64,000 nucleotides of DNA from Cellulomonas xiejunii (GTDB taxonomy: Bacteria > Actinomycetota > Actinomycetes > Actinomycetales > Cellulomonadaceae): the NCBI RefSeq assembly GCF_024508315.1, contig NZ_CP101987.1, positions 806,001 to 870,000 of the forward strand. Direction: 5' to 3'. Of the stretch, positions 16,739-26,574 are shown piece by piece. The notes below the pieces were generated by a model that worked only from the letters and a program-made list of their open reading frames with translations, searched no databases and was not told the DNA's origin. Both the position numbers and the translations under genes were made by a program. Every line of letters begins with the position of its first letter. The first letter of the stretch is position 1.

Positions 16739-17209
16739 GTGTCGACCGTCTCCTCGAGCCCCCCGGCAGAGCCCGCCACCGTGTCCGCAGGTGCGGACCT
16801 GAGCCTTGCCGCCGACCTGCGGGTGACCCTGGGCCGGGCCACCCGCCGCATCAAGGCCGAGCGCGGGGAGGCCGGGCTCTCGGACCCCCAGTTCAACGTC
16901 CTGGCGATCCTCCTGCGCGAGGGGCCGACGAGCCCGGGGCGGCTCGCCGAGCACGAGCGCATCGCCGCTCCCGCCATGACCCGCACGGTCGGGTGCCTCG
17001 CCGACCGTGGCCTCGTCCGCAAGGACGAGCACCCCACCGACGGGCGTCAGGTCGTCGTCAGCCTCACCCCCGAGGGCGAGGCCGAGGTCGCCGAGACCCG
17101 CCGCCGCCGTGACGCCTGGCTCTCCGCACGTCTCGCGGGTCTCGACACCGCGGACCGCGCCGTGCTCGCGCAGGCCGCCGAGATCCTCCGGAGGATCACC
17201 GCGTCGTGA
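16739..17209 (+). CDS. MarR-family transcriptional regulator
   Basis: This 156-residue dimeric winged-helix DNA-binding protein has helix-turn-helix text LSDPQFNVLAILLREGPTSP and GRLAEHERIAAPAMTRTVG at about residues 48-85. The wing follows as DRGLVRKDEHPTDGRQVVVS (about 88-107), and then a dimerisation helix. Its stop overlaps the start of the MFS transporter gene (GTGA), so the two are translationally coupled. MarR regulators commonly repress such adjacent efflux genes in response to small-molecule ligands. The ligand is unknown. The GTG start at 16739 appears leaderless. Confidence 0.93.
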   Translation: MSTVSSSPPAEPATVSAGADLSLAADLRVTLGRATRRIKAERGEAGLSDPQFNVLAILLREGPTSPGRLAEHERIAAPAMTRTVGCLADRGLVRKDEHPTDGRQVVVSLTPEGEAEVAETRRRRDAWLSARLAGLDTADRAVLAQAAEILRRITAS

Positions 17210-18615
17210 GTGCCACCTTCTCCTCCCTCTCCATCCGCAACTACCGGCTCTGGTTCGCCGGCGCGCTCGTCGCCAACGTCGGCACGTGGATGCAGCGCGT
17301 CGCGCAGGACTGGTTGGTCCTGACCGAGCTGTCCGACGAGTCCGGGATCGCCGTCGGCATCACCACGGCCCTGCAGTTCGCCCCCACGCTCTTCCTCTCC
17401 GCGTGGGCCGGGCTCCTGGCCGACCGCTTCGACCGGCGCAAGCTGCTGATCGCCACGCAGGTGGGGCAGGGGGTGCTCGCGGCCGGGCTGGGTCTGCTCG
17501 TGCTGTCCGGGAACGCCCAGCTGTGGCAGGTGTACGCCTTCGCCGGGCTGCTCGGCGTCGTCACCGCGATCGACGGGCCCGTCCGGCAGACGTTCGTCGC
17601 CGAGCTCGTCCCCGCCGGTCGGCTGTCCAACGCCGTGGGCCTGAACAGCGCGTCGTTCAACGCCGCACGGCTCATCGGTCCCGGTCTCGCGGGCCTGCTC
17701 ATCGCCGCGGTCGGCAGCGGCTGGGTCTTCGTCATCAACGCCGTCACGTTCGCCGCGACCATCGTCTCGCTCGTGCTCATGCGCCGCACCGAGCTGTACC
17801 CGATGCCGCACGCGTCGCGAGCCAAGGGGCAGATCCGCGAAGGCATCGCCTACGTCCGCGGCCGCTCCGACATCATCGTGATCATGGTCGTGGTCGGCGT
17901 CGTGTCGACCTTCGGCCTCAACTTCCAGCTCACCAGCGCCCTCATGGCCCGCACCGAGTTCGGCCGCGGCGCGCAGGAGTACGGCATCCTCGGGTCGATC
18001 CTGGCGATCGGCTCGCTCACGGGTGCCCTGCTCGCAGCCCGCCGGGAGCAGCCGCGCGTCCGCCTCGTCATCGGATCGGCCTTCGCGTTCGGCATCACGA
18101 CGGGCGTCATGGCGCTCATGCCGACGTACACGTCGTTCGCCGTCGCCTGCATCCCCGTCGGGTTCGCGTCGCTGACGATGATGACCGCCGCCAACACCTG
18201 CATCCAGATGACCACGGACCCGAAGATGCGCGGGCGTGTCATGTCCCTCTACATGATCGTCTTCCTCGGGGCGACGCCCGTCGGTTCACCGATCGTCGGA
18301 TGGATCGGCGAGACGTTCGGCGCCCGCTGGTCGATCGGCGTCGGCTCGATGTCCGCGGTGCTCGTCTCGGTCGGTGCCGCCTGGTGGGTCCGCGGCCACT
18401 GGGACGTGCGCGTCCGCTACCACGTGACGTCGCGCCCGCACATCGAGGTCGTCCACCCCGCGGACCGGGTGCCCGCCGACCAGCTGCCCGCGGACCAGGT
18501 GCCGGCTCCGGCCGGTGACCAGGACGCGCCCACCGCGGCAGGGGAGCGGCGCGCCCAGGACGCGCCCGCGCGGGTGCGCGCGCAGGACGCCGCGGACTCG
18601 CAGCACGCTGCCTGA
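17206..18615 (+). CDS. MFS transporter, probable drug/metabolite efflux
   Basis: This 469-residue transporter has 12 predicted helices. The MFS loop signature between helices 2 and 3 reads LLADRFDRRKLLIATQ, and IDGPVRQTFVAELVP matches the MFS_3 (transmembrane secretion effector, EntS-like) group. The mid-loop TELYPMPHASRAKGQIREG and late MRGRVMSLYMIVFLGATPVG are typical. The C-terminal 60 residues are a hydrophilic Ala/Asp/Pro-rich extension beyond the normal family end. The start overlaps the MarR stop by 4 bp, implying regulated efflux. The substrate is not deducible. Confidence 0.92.
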   Translation: MSATFSSLSIRNYRLWFAGALVANVGTWMQRVAQDWLVLTELSDESGIAVGITTALQFAPTLFLSAWAGLLADRFDRRKLLIATQVGQGVLAAGLGLLVLSGNAQLWQVYAFAGLLGVVTAIDGPVRQTFVAELVPAGRLSNAVGLNSASFNAARLIGPGLAGLLIAAVGSGWVFVINAVTFAATIVSLVLMRRTELYPMPHASRAKGQIREGIAYVRGRSDIIVIMVVVGVVSTFGLNFQLTSALMARTEFGRGAQEYGILGSILAIGSLTGALLAARREQPRVRLVIGSAFAFGITTGVMALMPTYTSFAVACIPVGFASLTMMTAANTCIQMTTDPKMRGRVMSLYMIVFLGATPVGSPIVGWIGETFGARWSIGVGSMSAVLVSVGAAWWVRGHWDVRVRYHVTSRPHIEVVHPADRVPADQLPADQVPAPAGDQDAPTAAGERRAQDAPARVRAQDAADSQHAA

Positions 18616-18751
18616 TCCGCACGCCGAGCCCGCCGGCCGCACCGCAGGGCGCGACGCGCTGGCGCGACACACTGGGCCGAGCGGGCGGACTCACGGGTGA
18701 AAGGACGCCCTCGCGTGATGTCCGAAACGTCCGGCGTGCCACGATCGCCCC

Positions 18752-20557
18752 GTGGACACGACGGGAGCGCCGGTCGAGCACGACGGCCCGGCGCAGGTGG
18801 TCGGGCGGCAGGCCGAGCCGACGGCCGGGCCGCGCGGGCGGCGCGTGCTGGCACGCGTCGTCGTCGTCGTGCTCGTCCTGGTGCTGCTCGCCGTCGGGTG
18901 GGTCGCCGTCCGCGCCTGGCAGGCGGCGTCGGCGCTGCAGGACGCGCGCGCGTGGCTGGGTGACGTCGAGCTCGACGCGACGTCCGTCGACACGGTGACC
19001 GACTCCCTGCCCGAGCTGCAGGAGTCCACGCGCCGGGCCGCCGCCGCGTCGGCCGACCCCGTGTGGCGTGCTGCCGAGGTGCTCCCGTGGGCGGGTGACC
19101 AGCTCGAGGCGGTCCGGGTCGTCTCGACGTCGCTCGACGCGGTCGTCGTCGACTCCCTGCCCGCAGTCTCAGATCTGCGCGCGCTCGCGGGCGGTGGCCT
19201 GCGCCTGCCCGACGGGCGGTTCGACGTCGCCGCCCTGCGCGCGGTCGCCGCACGCGTCGAGACTGCGGCCGCCACCGTGGCCGACGCGCACGCCGACGTC
19301 GCGGCGCTCGACCCCGACGCGCTCGTGGGGCCGCTCGCCGACCCGGTGCGGCAGGTGCAGCACGCGCTCGCGCGGATCGACGCCGGCGTGGGGCCTGCCG
19401 GCAGGGTGGCCGGGGTGCTGCCGGGGATGCTCGGCGGGGACGGCCCGCGCACCTACCTCGTCCTCGCGCTCAACACCGCCGAGCTGCGCCCCGCCGGCGG
19501 GATCGTCGGCAACGTCGTCGCCGTGCGGGTCGACGACGGCGCGGTGACCCTCGTCGACAGCCTCTCCACCGTCGACCTGCCCGGCCTGCCCGACACCGTC
19601 GCGCCGCTCACGGCGGAAGAGCTCGACACCTGGGGGCCCCGCCTCGGCAGGTGGATCCAGAACGCCGTGCTCACGCCCGACTTCCCCCGTACGGCCGAGC
19701 TGGTCGCGGCGCGCTGGGCGCACTCCGTGGGCGGGACGGTCGACGGCGTCGTCGCGACCGATCCCGTCGCGGTGGCCGGGCTCGTCGGCGCCACCGGGTC
19801 GGTGGCCGACCCCGACGGCGGCACCCTCGACGCGGCCGGGCTCGTCGACGCGCTGCTGCGTGACTCCTACGTGCGCCACCCGGACCCCGCCGCGGCCGAC
19901 GCCTACTTCGGCGCGGTCGCGGCCAACCTCGTCGCTGCCGTCGGCACCGGCACGGGCGACCCGCAGGCGTTGCTGCTCGCCGCCCGCAGCGCGGTGGACG
20001 AGCGGCGGGTGCGGGTGTGGTCCGCGCACCCGCAGGAGCAGGAGCGGCTCGCCGCGACCGTCGCGGGCGGCGCGTTCACGTCCGAGGACCTGTTCGTCGA
20101 CCAGCCGGGGGTGTTCCTCGCGGACGCCACCCAGGGCAAGCTCGGCGCCTACCTCTCGACGGACGTCACGTTCCGTGACGCGCGGTGCAGCGGGCCGTCG
20201 CCGACGGTCGACGCCGTGCTGCACCTCGACTTCCGCCCGCCCGACGGCGTCGAGACGTGGGGGCCGTACGTCACCGGCGCACCGGGACCCGAGGTGGCGC
20301 TGGGCACGCTGCTCACCAACGTGTCGGTGTGGTCCGCCCAGGGCGCTGCGCCGCTCGTCGTCACGCGCGACGGCCGGCCGGCCACCGGCCGGGTCACGAC
20401 GGTCGCCGGGCGCACCGTGCAGGAGGTCGCCTCGCGGCTCGCCCCCGGGCAGACGCAGGAGCTCGTGGTCACCGTGCCGCTGCAGGACGGTGCCGCCCAG
20501 CTGTGGACCACACCCACGCTGACGTCGCCGGGAGCCGCGTCCTACCGCTGCGAGTGA
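18752..20557 (+). CDS. DUF4012 domain membrane protein
   Basis: This 601-residue protein has a short cytoplasmic Pro/Gly-rich N-terminus and one membrane anchor (VLARVVVVVLVLVLLAVGWV, about residues 31-50). The extracytoplasmic part contains a helical segment and the DUF4012 core, whose hallmark NTAELRPAGGIVGNVVAVRV lies at about 247-266. Members are frequent in actinobacterial polysaccharide gene clusters, but the biochemical role is unknown. A GTG at 18752 starts the gene without a clear ribosome-binding site. Upstream at about 18694 lies a GGGTGAAAGG stretch shared with the next intergenic region. Confidence 0.88.
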   Translation: MDTTGAPVEHDGPAQVVGRQAEPTAGPRGRRVLARVVVVVLVLVLLAVGWVAVRAWQAASALQDARAWLGDVELDATSVDTVTDSLPELQESTRRAAAASADPVWRAAEVLPWAGDQLEAVRVVSTSLDAVVVDSLPAVSDLRALAGGGLRLPDGRFDVAALRAVAARVETAAATVADAHADVAALDPDALVGPLADPVRQVQHALARIDAGVGPAGRVAGVLPGMLGGDGPRTYLVLALNTAELRPAGGIVGNVVAVRVDDGAVTLVDSLSTVDLPGLPDTVAPLTAEELDTWGPRLGRWIQNAVLTPDFPRTAELVAARWAHSVGGTVDGVVATDPVAVAGLVGATGSVADPDGGTLDAAGLVDALLRDSYVRHPDPAAADAYFGAVAANLVAAVGTGTGDPQALLLAARSAVDERRVRVWSAHPQEQERLAATVAGGAFTSEDLFVDQPGVFLADATQGKLGAYLSTDVTFRDARCSGPSPTVDAVLHLDFRPPDGVETWGPYVTGAPGPEVALGTLLTNVSVWSAQGAAPLVVTRDGRPATGRVTTVAGRTVQEVASRLAPGQTQELVVTVPLQDGAAQLWTTPTLTSPGAASYRCE

Positions 20558-20569
20558 GGGCGCGCACGG

Positions 20570-20607
20570 TCGGGTGAAAGGCGCCCGAACTGTCCGGTTT
20601 CACCCGA
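20570..20607. promoter_or_regulatory. Perfect 10-bp inverted repeat TCGGGTGAAA-n18-TTTCACCCGA
   Basis: The arms 20570-20579 and 20598-20607 are perfect complements with an 18-nt spacer. They lie between the DUF4012 stop and the surface-protein start, 73 bp before that ATG. The right arm lies within a TGTCCGGTTT-type stretch that recurs near 23464. It could be an operator or a weak terminator. Confidence 0.5.
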
Positions 20608-20679
20608 ATGGCGATAGATTCCGCGCACCCCTGGGGAGAGGATGAAGCACGAAATGTCCGATTCCACGTGGGAGCCAGC

Positions 20680-21381
20680 ATGCGCGCGTTCATCAGGGTC
20701 TGCGCCGTCGCAGGCCTCGTCCTGGCGGCCACGGGCCTCGGCCCGGCCGCGACCGCAGCGACCCAGCAGCCGGTGCCCCCGCCGGCCGACGGCTGCACGC
20801 GGGGCGTCGACGACTACGGGGCCGAGCTGCCCTGCGAGGTCGACGTCACCATCCTGACACCCGTCTGCGACAACGACGTGCCGAAGCTGCGGTACGCCGT
20901 CACGCCGGTGGGCACCGACAGGACCAGCGTCACCATCGCGTTCGTCAACCCGGGCGGTGACGACGTCGTGTACGCCGACCAGCCGCTGACCGGGACCGTG
21001 CTGTGGCCGGGCGCCGTCGTCGGTGCCGACGGCAAGGGTGCCGACTGGCCCGGCTGGCGTCTCGAGGGCGGCACATGGGTCGAGGGCGACGAGTTCGACT
21101 GGGTGCGCCCGTCCGTCGAGGTGACGTTCCAGGTGAACCCCGGCGCGTCGGCCGTCGTCGGGTACCCGCCGTCGAGCCCCGTGTGCCTCACCGGGCCCGA
21201 GCGGTCCGACGTCCTCGTGGCCGGCCCCGACGCCCCCGGCGCGGGGGCCGCGCCGGTCGCCGAGCGGGCCGAGGTGCTCTCGGCCACGGGCTCGTCCGCC
21301 GGCCCTCTCGCGCTCATCGCGAGCGGGCTCGTGCTCGCGGGGGTCGGTGGGGTGCTCGCCGCCCGGCGCCGTCGCGCCTGA
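20680..21381 (+). CDS. Secreted surface protein with LPxTG-like C-terminal anchor
   Basis: This 233-residue protein has a clear signal peptide (MRAFIRVCAVAGLVLAATGL, cleavage near AATAATQ). A cysteine-containing extracellular body follows (CTRGVDDYGAELPCEVDV, ILTPVCDND, PVCLTGPE). The C-terminus is LSATGS, then a hydrophobic helix (LALIASGLVLAGVGGVLAA) and RRRRA, the layout of a sortase signal with LSATG in place of LPxTG. This suggests wall or membrane anchoring. No catalytic domain is recognised. The ATG at 20680 was chosen over one 72 bp upstream because the signal peptide begins there. Confidence 0.8.
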   Translation: MRAFIRVCAVAGLVLAATGLGPAATAATQQPVPPPADGCTRGVDDYGAELPCEVDVTILTPVCDNDVPKLRYAVTPVGTDRTSVTIAFVNPGGDDVVYADQPLTGTVLWPGAVVGADGKGADWPGWRLEGGTWVEGDEFDWVRPSVEVTFQVNPGASAVVGYPPSSPVCLTGPERSDVLVAGPDAPGAGAAPVAERAEVLSATGSSAGPLALIASGLVLAGVGGVLAARRRRA

Positions 21382-21401
21382 CGTCGTCCGACGCGCCTGC
21401 G

Positions 21402-21447
21402 ACGCGCACAGGGCCCGGCACCTCGGGGTGCCGGGCCCTGTGCGCGT
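21402..21447. terminator. Perfect 21-bp hairpin with TCGG tetraloop, bidirectional terminator
   Basis: The arms 21402-21422 and 21427-21447 are perfectly complementary over 21 bp around a TCGG loop. The hairpin lies between the convergent surface-protein and serC genes and can stop transcription from both sides. No U-tract follows. Confidence 0.85.
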
Positions 21448-21460
21448 CGTGGGCAGCGGG

Positions 21461-22663
<1,203 letters not shown>

Positions 22664-22730
22664 CTACCCTGGGCCGCAGCACGCGGCGCGGGTGTTCCCG
22701 GCCGTTCGACGCGACGTGGGAGGCCGAGCG

Positions 22731-23420
22731 GTGAGCGACCTGATCGACACGACCGAGATGTATCTCAAGACGATCTACGAGCTCACCGAGGAAGGCATCA
22801 CGCCGCTGCGTGCCCGCATCGCCGAGCGCCTCGGGCACTCCGGCCCCACCGTGTCCCAGACGGTCGCCCGCATGGAGCGCGACGGCCTGGTCGTCGTGAC
22901 GGGGGACCGGCACCTCGAGCTGACGGGCGACGGGCAGGCCAAGGCCGTGCGCGTGATGCGCAAGCACCGGCTGGCCGAGCGCCTCCTGACGGATGTCATC
23001 GGCCTGGACTGGCCGCACGTCCACGAGGAGGCGTGCCGGTGGGAGCACGTCATGAGCGAGCGCGTCGAGAAGCGCCTGGCCGCGCTGCTGGACCACCCGC
23101 ACTTCGACCCGTACGGCAACCCGATCCCCGGGCTCGACGAGATCGGCGAGGAGCGGACGCCCGTGCGGTTCCTCGACGGTGTCGTGCCGCTCACGGCGCC
23201 CGGGGCGGCGGCCGACGGCACGGCCGTGATCGCGCGCATCGCGGAGCCGTTGCAGGTCGACGTCGAGCTGCTGACGCGGCTCGCGGACGCGGGGGTGACA
23301 CCCGGCGCGCGCGTGACGGTCGCGCGGGCTGTCGGTGTCGTCACGGTGGGCGTCGAGGGGGCCGGCACGGTGCTGGACCTGCCGTCCGACGTCGCCCGGC
23401 ACGTCTTCGTCGGGGCCTGA
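22731..23420 (+). CDS. DtxR/IdeR-family metal-dependent transcriptional regulator
   Basis: This 229-residue repressor has an N-terminal winged helix ([40 protein letters not shown]) and a metal-binding/dimerisation domain. It carries [19 protein letters not shown], equivalent to the Cys102/Glu105/His106 region of DtxR, and [13 protein letters not shown] with further ligands. A C-terminal SH3-like domain spans about residues 150-229. This is the IdeR/DtxR three-domain layout and predicts Fe2+ (or Mn2+) sensing. The GTG at 22731 follows GGGAGG. The frame open further upstream has no homology. Targets are not identifiable in this window. Confidence 0.94.
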   Translation: MSDLIDTTEMYLKTIYELTEEGITPLRARIAERLGHSGPTVSQTVARMERDGLVVVTGDRHLELTGDGQAKAVRVMRKHRLAERLLTDVIGLDWPHVHEEACRWEHVMSERVEKRLAALLDHPHFDPYGNPIPGLDEIGEERTPVRFLDGVVPLTAPGAAADGTAVIARIAEPLQVDVELLTRLADAGVTPGARVTVARAVGVVTVGVEGAGTVLDLPSDVARHVFVGA

Positions 23421-23458
23421 TCCACGGCGCGACTCTCGTGACCTCCGCCACCGCGCGG

Positions 23459-23485
23459 GTGAGTCCGGTTTACCCCGAACTGGTA
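23459..23485 (+). promoter_or_regulatory. GTCCGGTTTACCCCGAA element shared with 20591-20607
   Basis: This stretch matches TGTCCGGTTTCACCCGAA near 20590 at nearly all positions. Both lie upstream of genes for exported wall-associated proteins (NlpC/P60 and the LSATG surface protein). A shared regulator is possible. A direct role is not shown. Confidence 0.35.
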
Positions 23486-23568
23486 CGGGCTGGCGCGACT
23501 CAGCGGGCGTTCGGTCGGCGTGTCGCCCGGCGTGTCGGACGGTCGTCCATAACTTCTTCGAGATCTTC

Positions 23569-23584
23569 GTGACCGGAGCGTGAC
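23569..23584 (+). promoter_or_regulatory. GTGAC-n6-GTGAC direct repeat, MtrA-like site
   Basis: GTGAC at 23569 and again at 23580 is an 11-bp-phased direct repeat like the reported actinobacterial MtrA box (GTnAC-N6-GTnAC). It lies just upstream of the NlpC/P60 riboswitch leader. MtrA is known to control wall hydrolase genes elsewhere, so the assignment is plausible inference. Confidence 0.4.
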
Positions 23585-23626
23585 AATCCACGAGCGCGTC
23601 ATGTACGTTCGACCTGCTTCTCGGAA

Positions 23627-23868
23627 CCCTCCTCCAGGAAGCCCTCGAGCGGAACGCCGAACCCTGCCGCCGCTCGCAGGTCCGTACGACTCGCCGGCAG
23701 GGGCGGGGGAACCACATTGTGGGCATCGGAACCTCGGTGCCCTTGGGGTGAAGCCGGGACGACGGCGCGACAGCGGTGCACGCAGGTGCGCAGCAGGTCG
23801 TGACGGATGACCGGCCGGGTGTTCTCCCACCCGAACCCGACAGCTCACCTCGTAGGCGACCGGAGAGG
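23627..23868 (+). ncRNA. Cyclic-di-AMP riboswitch (ydaO/yuaA type)
   Basis: The leader contains the ydaO consensus blocks in order: CGCCGAACCCTGCCGC (23654-23669), GGCAGGGGCGGGGGAACCA (from about 23696), CTTGGGGTGAAGCCGGG (from 23742), and CCCGACAGCTCACCTCGTAGG (from about 23837). The leader ends with GGAGAGG at 23862-23868. This GGAGAGG is also the Shine-Dalgarno of the TTG start at 23876, so it is shared between riboswitch helix P1 and the ribosome site. In actinobacteria this class precedes NlpC/P60 and Rpf cell-wall hydrolase genes and turns expression off when c-di-AMP is bound. The 5' boundary is approximate. Confidence 0.9.
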
Positions 23869-23875
23869 CAACTCG

Positions 23876-24652
23876 TTGTCCGAAAGCAACCACCGGGCGC
23901 GCCACCGCGCCGCGCGACGTCCTTCGACGCCGCTGACCGAGCTCGCGCACGCCGCCTCTGACCAGATGGGCACCGTCGGTCGACGCTCCGCTGTCGTGGC
24001 GGCCTCGTCCGGGCTGATGGTCTCCATGATCGCCGTCCCGTCCTACGCAGCCGAGCGTGACAGCGCCCCAGCGCTCGCCGCCGTCGACACATCGGCCCTG
24101 ACGGCCTCCGCTCGCGCCGTCCTCAACACCTCGCCCGTCGTGGCGTCCCCGGCCGAGGCCGCGTTCACCGTCGACGCGCCGGTGATCACGGCTGAGAAGC
24201 CCGCACCGCCGCCGCCGCCCGTGCGCACCACGCGCGCCGCGTCCCGCACGGCCGAGCGTGCCGCGACGGCGTCGACCGCCGCCGCAGCGACCACGAGCAA
24301 CCCGGTCCCGCAGTCGGTCGCCGGCAATGCCGTCCTCGAGATCGCGGCCCGCTACGTCGGAGTCCCGTACGTCTCCGGCGGCGCCAGCCCCGAGGGCATG
24401 GACTGCTCCGGCTTCACGTCGTACGTCTACGCGCAGCTCGGCATCACGCTGCCGCGCACGTCGTCCGCTCAGCGCAACGCCGGCACGGTCGTGTCCCGCG
24501 CCGACGCGCAGCCGGGCGACCTCATCTGGAGCCCTGGCCACGTCGGCATCTACGCCGGTGGCAACCAGATGATCGACGCTCCCCGCCCGGGCAAGACGGT
24601 CCAGTTCCGGGCCATCTGGCAGAGCAACCCGACCTTCATCCGGATCGGCTGA
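23876..24652 (+). CDS. Secreted NlpC/P60 peptidoglycan endopeptidase
   Basis: This 258-residue wall hydrolase is under c-di-AMP riboswitch control. The TTG start at 23876 is fixed by GGAGAGG 7 nt upstream. ATG codons further upstream fall inside the riboswitch. A long twin-positive N-region (LSESNHRARHRAARRPSTPL read with Met first) precedes the signal segment AVVAASSGLMVSMIAVPSYA. A Thr/Ala/Pro linker follows, then the NlpC/P60 domain (about residues 145-258). That domain has the catalytic Cys in GMDCSGFTSYVY, then LPRTSSAQ, PGDLIWSPGHVGIYAG with the His, and the third polar residue in QMIDAPRPGK. It cleaves D-glutamyl-mDAP-type peptide bonds. Confidence 0.93.
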   Translation: MSESNHRARHRAARRPSTPLTELAHAASDQMGTVGRRSAVVAASSGLMVSMIAVPSYAAERDSAPALAAVDTSALTASARAVLNTSPVVASPAEAAFTVDAPVITAEKPAPPPPPVRTTRAASRTAERAATASTAAAATTSNPVPQSVAGNAVLEIAARYVGVPYVSGGASPEGMDCSGFTSYVYAQLGITLPRTSSAQRNAGTVVSRADAQPGDLIWSPGHVGIYAGGNQMIDAPRPGKTVQFRAIWQSNPTFIRIG

Positions 24653-24667
24653 CACCGACCCGTGCCG

Positions 24668-24703
24668 CGAGGCCCCGACGACGCCCACGTCGTCGGGGCC
24701 TCG
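24668..24703. terminator. Perfect 16-bp hairpin after the NlpC/P60 gene
   Basis: CGAGGCCCCGACGACG (24668-24683) and CGTCGTCGGGGCCTCG (24688-24703) are perfect complements with a CCCA loop. The hairpin is 15 bp after the stop codon and is followed by a mixed TC-rich stretch. Confidence 0.85.
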
Positions 24704-24812
24704 TCGTCTCTACGGAGACCGCGCACAGCCGCGCGGACGCTCCGCATCACGCCTGCGGACCACGCGCTGGACCGGTCTCGCCGACCCCCGCTGTGCACAA
24801 AGGTCGTGCGCG

Positions 24813-24890
24813 TACCCTGGTCCCGCATCCACGCTGTTCCTTCTCGTTCGCGGACCGGCAGCCAGCCGGTCCGACCCCCGAGGTCAGGAG
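24813..24890 (+). promoter_or_regulatory. TACCCT -10 box and structured leader of the HNH gene
   Basis: TACCCT at 24813-24818 is a candidate -10. The leader then forms a perfect 9-bp hairpin CGGACCGGC-agcca-GCCGGTCCG (24851-24873) directly before the Shine-Dalgarno stretch GAGGTCAGGAG (24880-24890). The hairpin could influence initiation at the GTG at 24897. Confidence 0.4.
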
Positions 24891-24896
24891 TGCACC

Positions 24897-25445
24897 GTGC
24901 TGACGACCGCCGCCGACCAGGCCGCCCCCCACGACGTCGAGCGCGCCCCGGTGCCGTCACGAGCCCTGCTGCTGAATGCCAGCGGTGACCCGCTGTGCAT
25001 CGTGACGCTCCATCGGGCGGTCGTGCTCGTGATGAGCGGCAAGGCCAACGTCGTGGAGTCCGACGGTCGGGTCCTGCACTCCGCGCACCTGGAGATGCCC
25101 GTGCCCGTCGTGCTGGTGCTCACGCGCTACGTCCACGTCCCGCACCGCCGGCCCGTGCCGCCGACGCGGCGCACGGTGCTGCAGCGCGACGACCACCGGT
25201 GCGCGTACTGCGGCGGCGGTGCGGACACGGTCGACCACGTGCAGCCGCGCTCCCGCGGCGGACGGCACGAGTGGACCAACGTCGTCGCCGCCTGCGTGCG
25301 GTGCAACCACCGCAAGGCTGACCGCACGCTGCACGAGCTGGGCTGGGAGCTCCCGTTCCGGCCGCGGGCGCCCCGGTGGTCCGTCACCGTCGGTGGGGCT
25401 GCCGGCCGGGCCGAGCCCGCGTGGTCGCAGTACCTCGTCGCCTGA
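24897..25445 (+). CDS. HNH endonuclease family protein
   Basis: This 182-residue protein has an N-terminal beta-rich region (SRALLLNASGDPLCIVTLHR, SGKANVVESDGRVLHS) shared by housekeeping actinobacterial HNH proteins. The HNH motif follows at about residues 100-145: CAYCGGGADTVDHVQPRSRG, then WTNVVAACVRCNHRKADRT. The two CxxC pairs hold a structural zinc, and the DHV/N/H residues form the nicking site. It is a solitary chromosomal gene and not part of a visible restriction or phage module. The substrate is unknown. GTG start with a good Shine-Dalgarno sequence. Confidence 0.92.
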   Translation: MLTTAADQAAPHDVERAPVPSRALLLNASGDPLCIVTLHRAVVLVMSGKANVVESDGRVLHSAHLEMPVPVVLVLTRYVHVPHRRPVPPTRRTVLQRDDHRCAYCGGGADTVDHVQPRSRGGRHEWTNVVAACVRCNHRKADRTLHELGWELPFRPRAPRWSVTVGGAAGRAEPAWSQYLVA

Positions 25446-25605
25446 CCCGCGCGCCTCGACCCGGGGCTCCCGGGTGTCCGCGGGCCGGTCCGGCAACGAC
25501 CACGTCGCGGGTCGTCCGGCGCTCGCTCGTCGCGCTGTGCCACGATGGCCGGGACCGGACACCGGGCCGGCGCGACGTGGCGCCGGACGCGACACGGAGG
25601 GCGAC

Positions 25606-26538
25606 ATGACGCGGGAGCACGAGATCCTCGTGGGGGTCGACGGGTCGACCGCCGGTCTGCACGCCCTGGACTGGGCGGTCGCGGAGGCCCGCAGGCGCGG
25701 CCTGGGCCTGCGGCTGGTCGTGGCCTACTCGCTCCCGTCGTTCACCGCGGCGTCGCTGGACGGCGGGTACGCGGCCCTCGACGACGAGACCATCCGCAGC
25801 GGTGCCCAGGCCGTGCTCGACGAGGCGCTCGCCCACCTGCGTGACCCCGGGGTCCCCGTGCACGGGCGGGTCATCACGGGCGACGCGGCGGGTGTGCTCG
25901 TCGAGGAGTCACGCAGCGTCGAGCTCGCCGTGGTGGGCACCCGGGGCCGGGGCGGGTTCGCGGACCGGCTGCTGGGGACGGTCTCGTCGGCGCTCCCTGC
26001 CCACGGCTGGTGCCCGACGGTCGTCGTACCGCTGCGGGGCGCCGACGGCGAGCCGCTGCGCGACGGCGAGACGGCGCAGGTGCGGCCCGTGCGTCGCATC
26101 GTCGTCGGTGTCGACGGCTCGCCACCCGCGGAGCGCGCGCTGCGTGCCGCGATCCGCGAGGCGCAGGCGTGGGACGCGGAGCTCTTCGCCGTCGCTGGTG
26201 TGCCGATCGCCTCGATGACGGGGGCGCTCGCCTGGCTGCCGTCCGCGATCGACCACGAGCAGGTCCTCAAGGACATGGCCGAGGGGCTGGGCGTCGTCGT
26301 CGACCGCGCGCTCGCCGACCACCCGGGCACCGAGGTGCGGCGCCGGGTGCTCGACGGCACGGGCGCCGAGCTGCTGACGGAGTTCTCCGCGGCCACCGAC
26401 CTCGTCGTCGTCGGGTCACGAGGGCGTGGCGGATTCGCAGGTCTGCTGCTGGGCTCGACGAGCCAGGCGGTGCTGCACCACGCGCGCTGCCCCGTGATGG
26501 TCGTGACGACGCGCGGCGAGGACCTGACGGAGAGCTGA
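25606..26538 (+). CDS. Tandem universal stress protein (two UspA domains)
   Basis: This 310-residue cytosolic protein has two UspA folds. Domain 1 begins EILVGVDGSTAGLHALDWA and carries GTRGRGGFADRLLGTVSSA. Domain 2 begins RRIVVGVDGSPPAERALRAA and carries GSRGRGGFAGLLLGSTSQAV. Both have the ATP-binding G2xG9G(S/T)-type loop, so nucleotide binding is predicted in each. The length matches the actinobacterial tandem class, many of which belong to the dormancy regulon. The ATG at 25606 follows ACGGAGGG. The longer upstream open frame is not homologous. The gene is convergent with the Lrp-type regulator gene. Confidence 0.95.
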   Translation: MTREHEILVGVDGSTAGLHALDWAVAEARRRGLGLRLVVAYSLPSFTAASLDGGYAALDDETIRSGAQAVLDEALAHLRDPGVPVHGRVITGDAAGVLVEESRSVELAVVGTRGRGGFADRLLGTVSSALPAHGWCPTVVVPLRGADGEPLRDGETAQVRPVRRIVVGVDGSPPAERALRAAIREAQAWDAELFAVAGVPIASMTGALAWLPSAIDHEQVLKDMAEGLGVVVDRALADHPGTEVRRRVLDGTGAELLTEFSAATDLVVVGSRGRGGFAGLLLGSTSQAVLHHARCPVMVVTTRGEDLTES

Positions 26539-26574
26539 CGACGCCCCTCACCGGGGTGCTCCCGGTCCGGGCGG

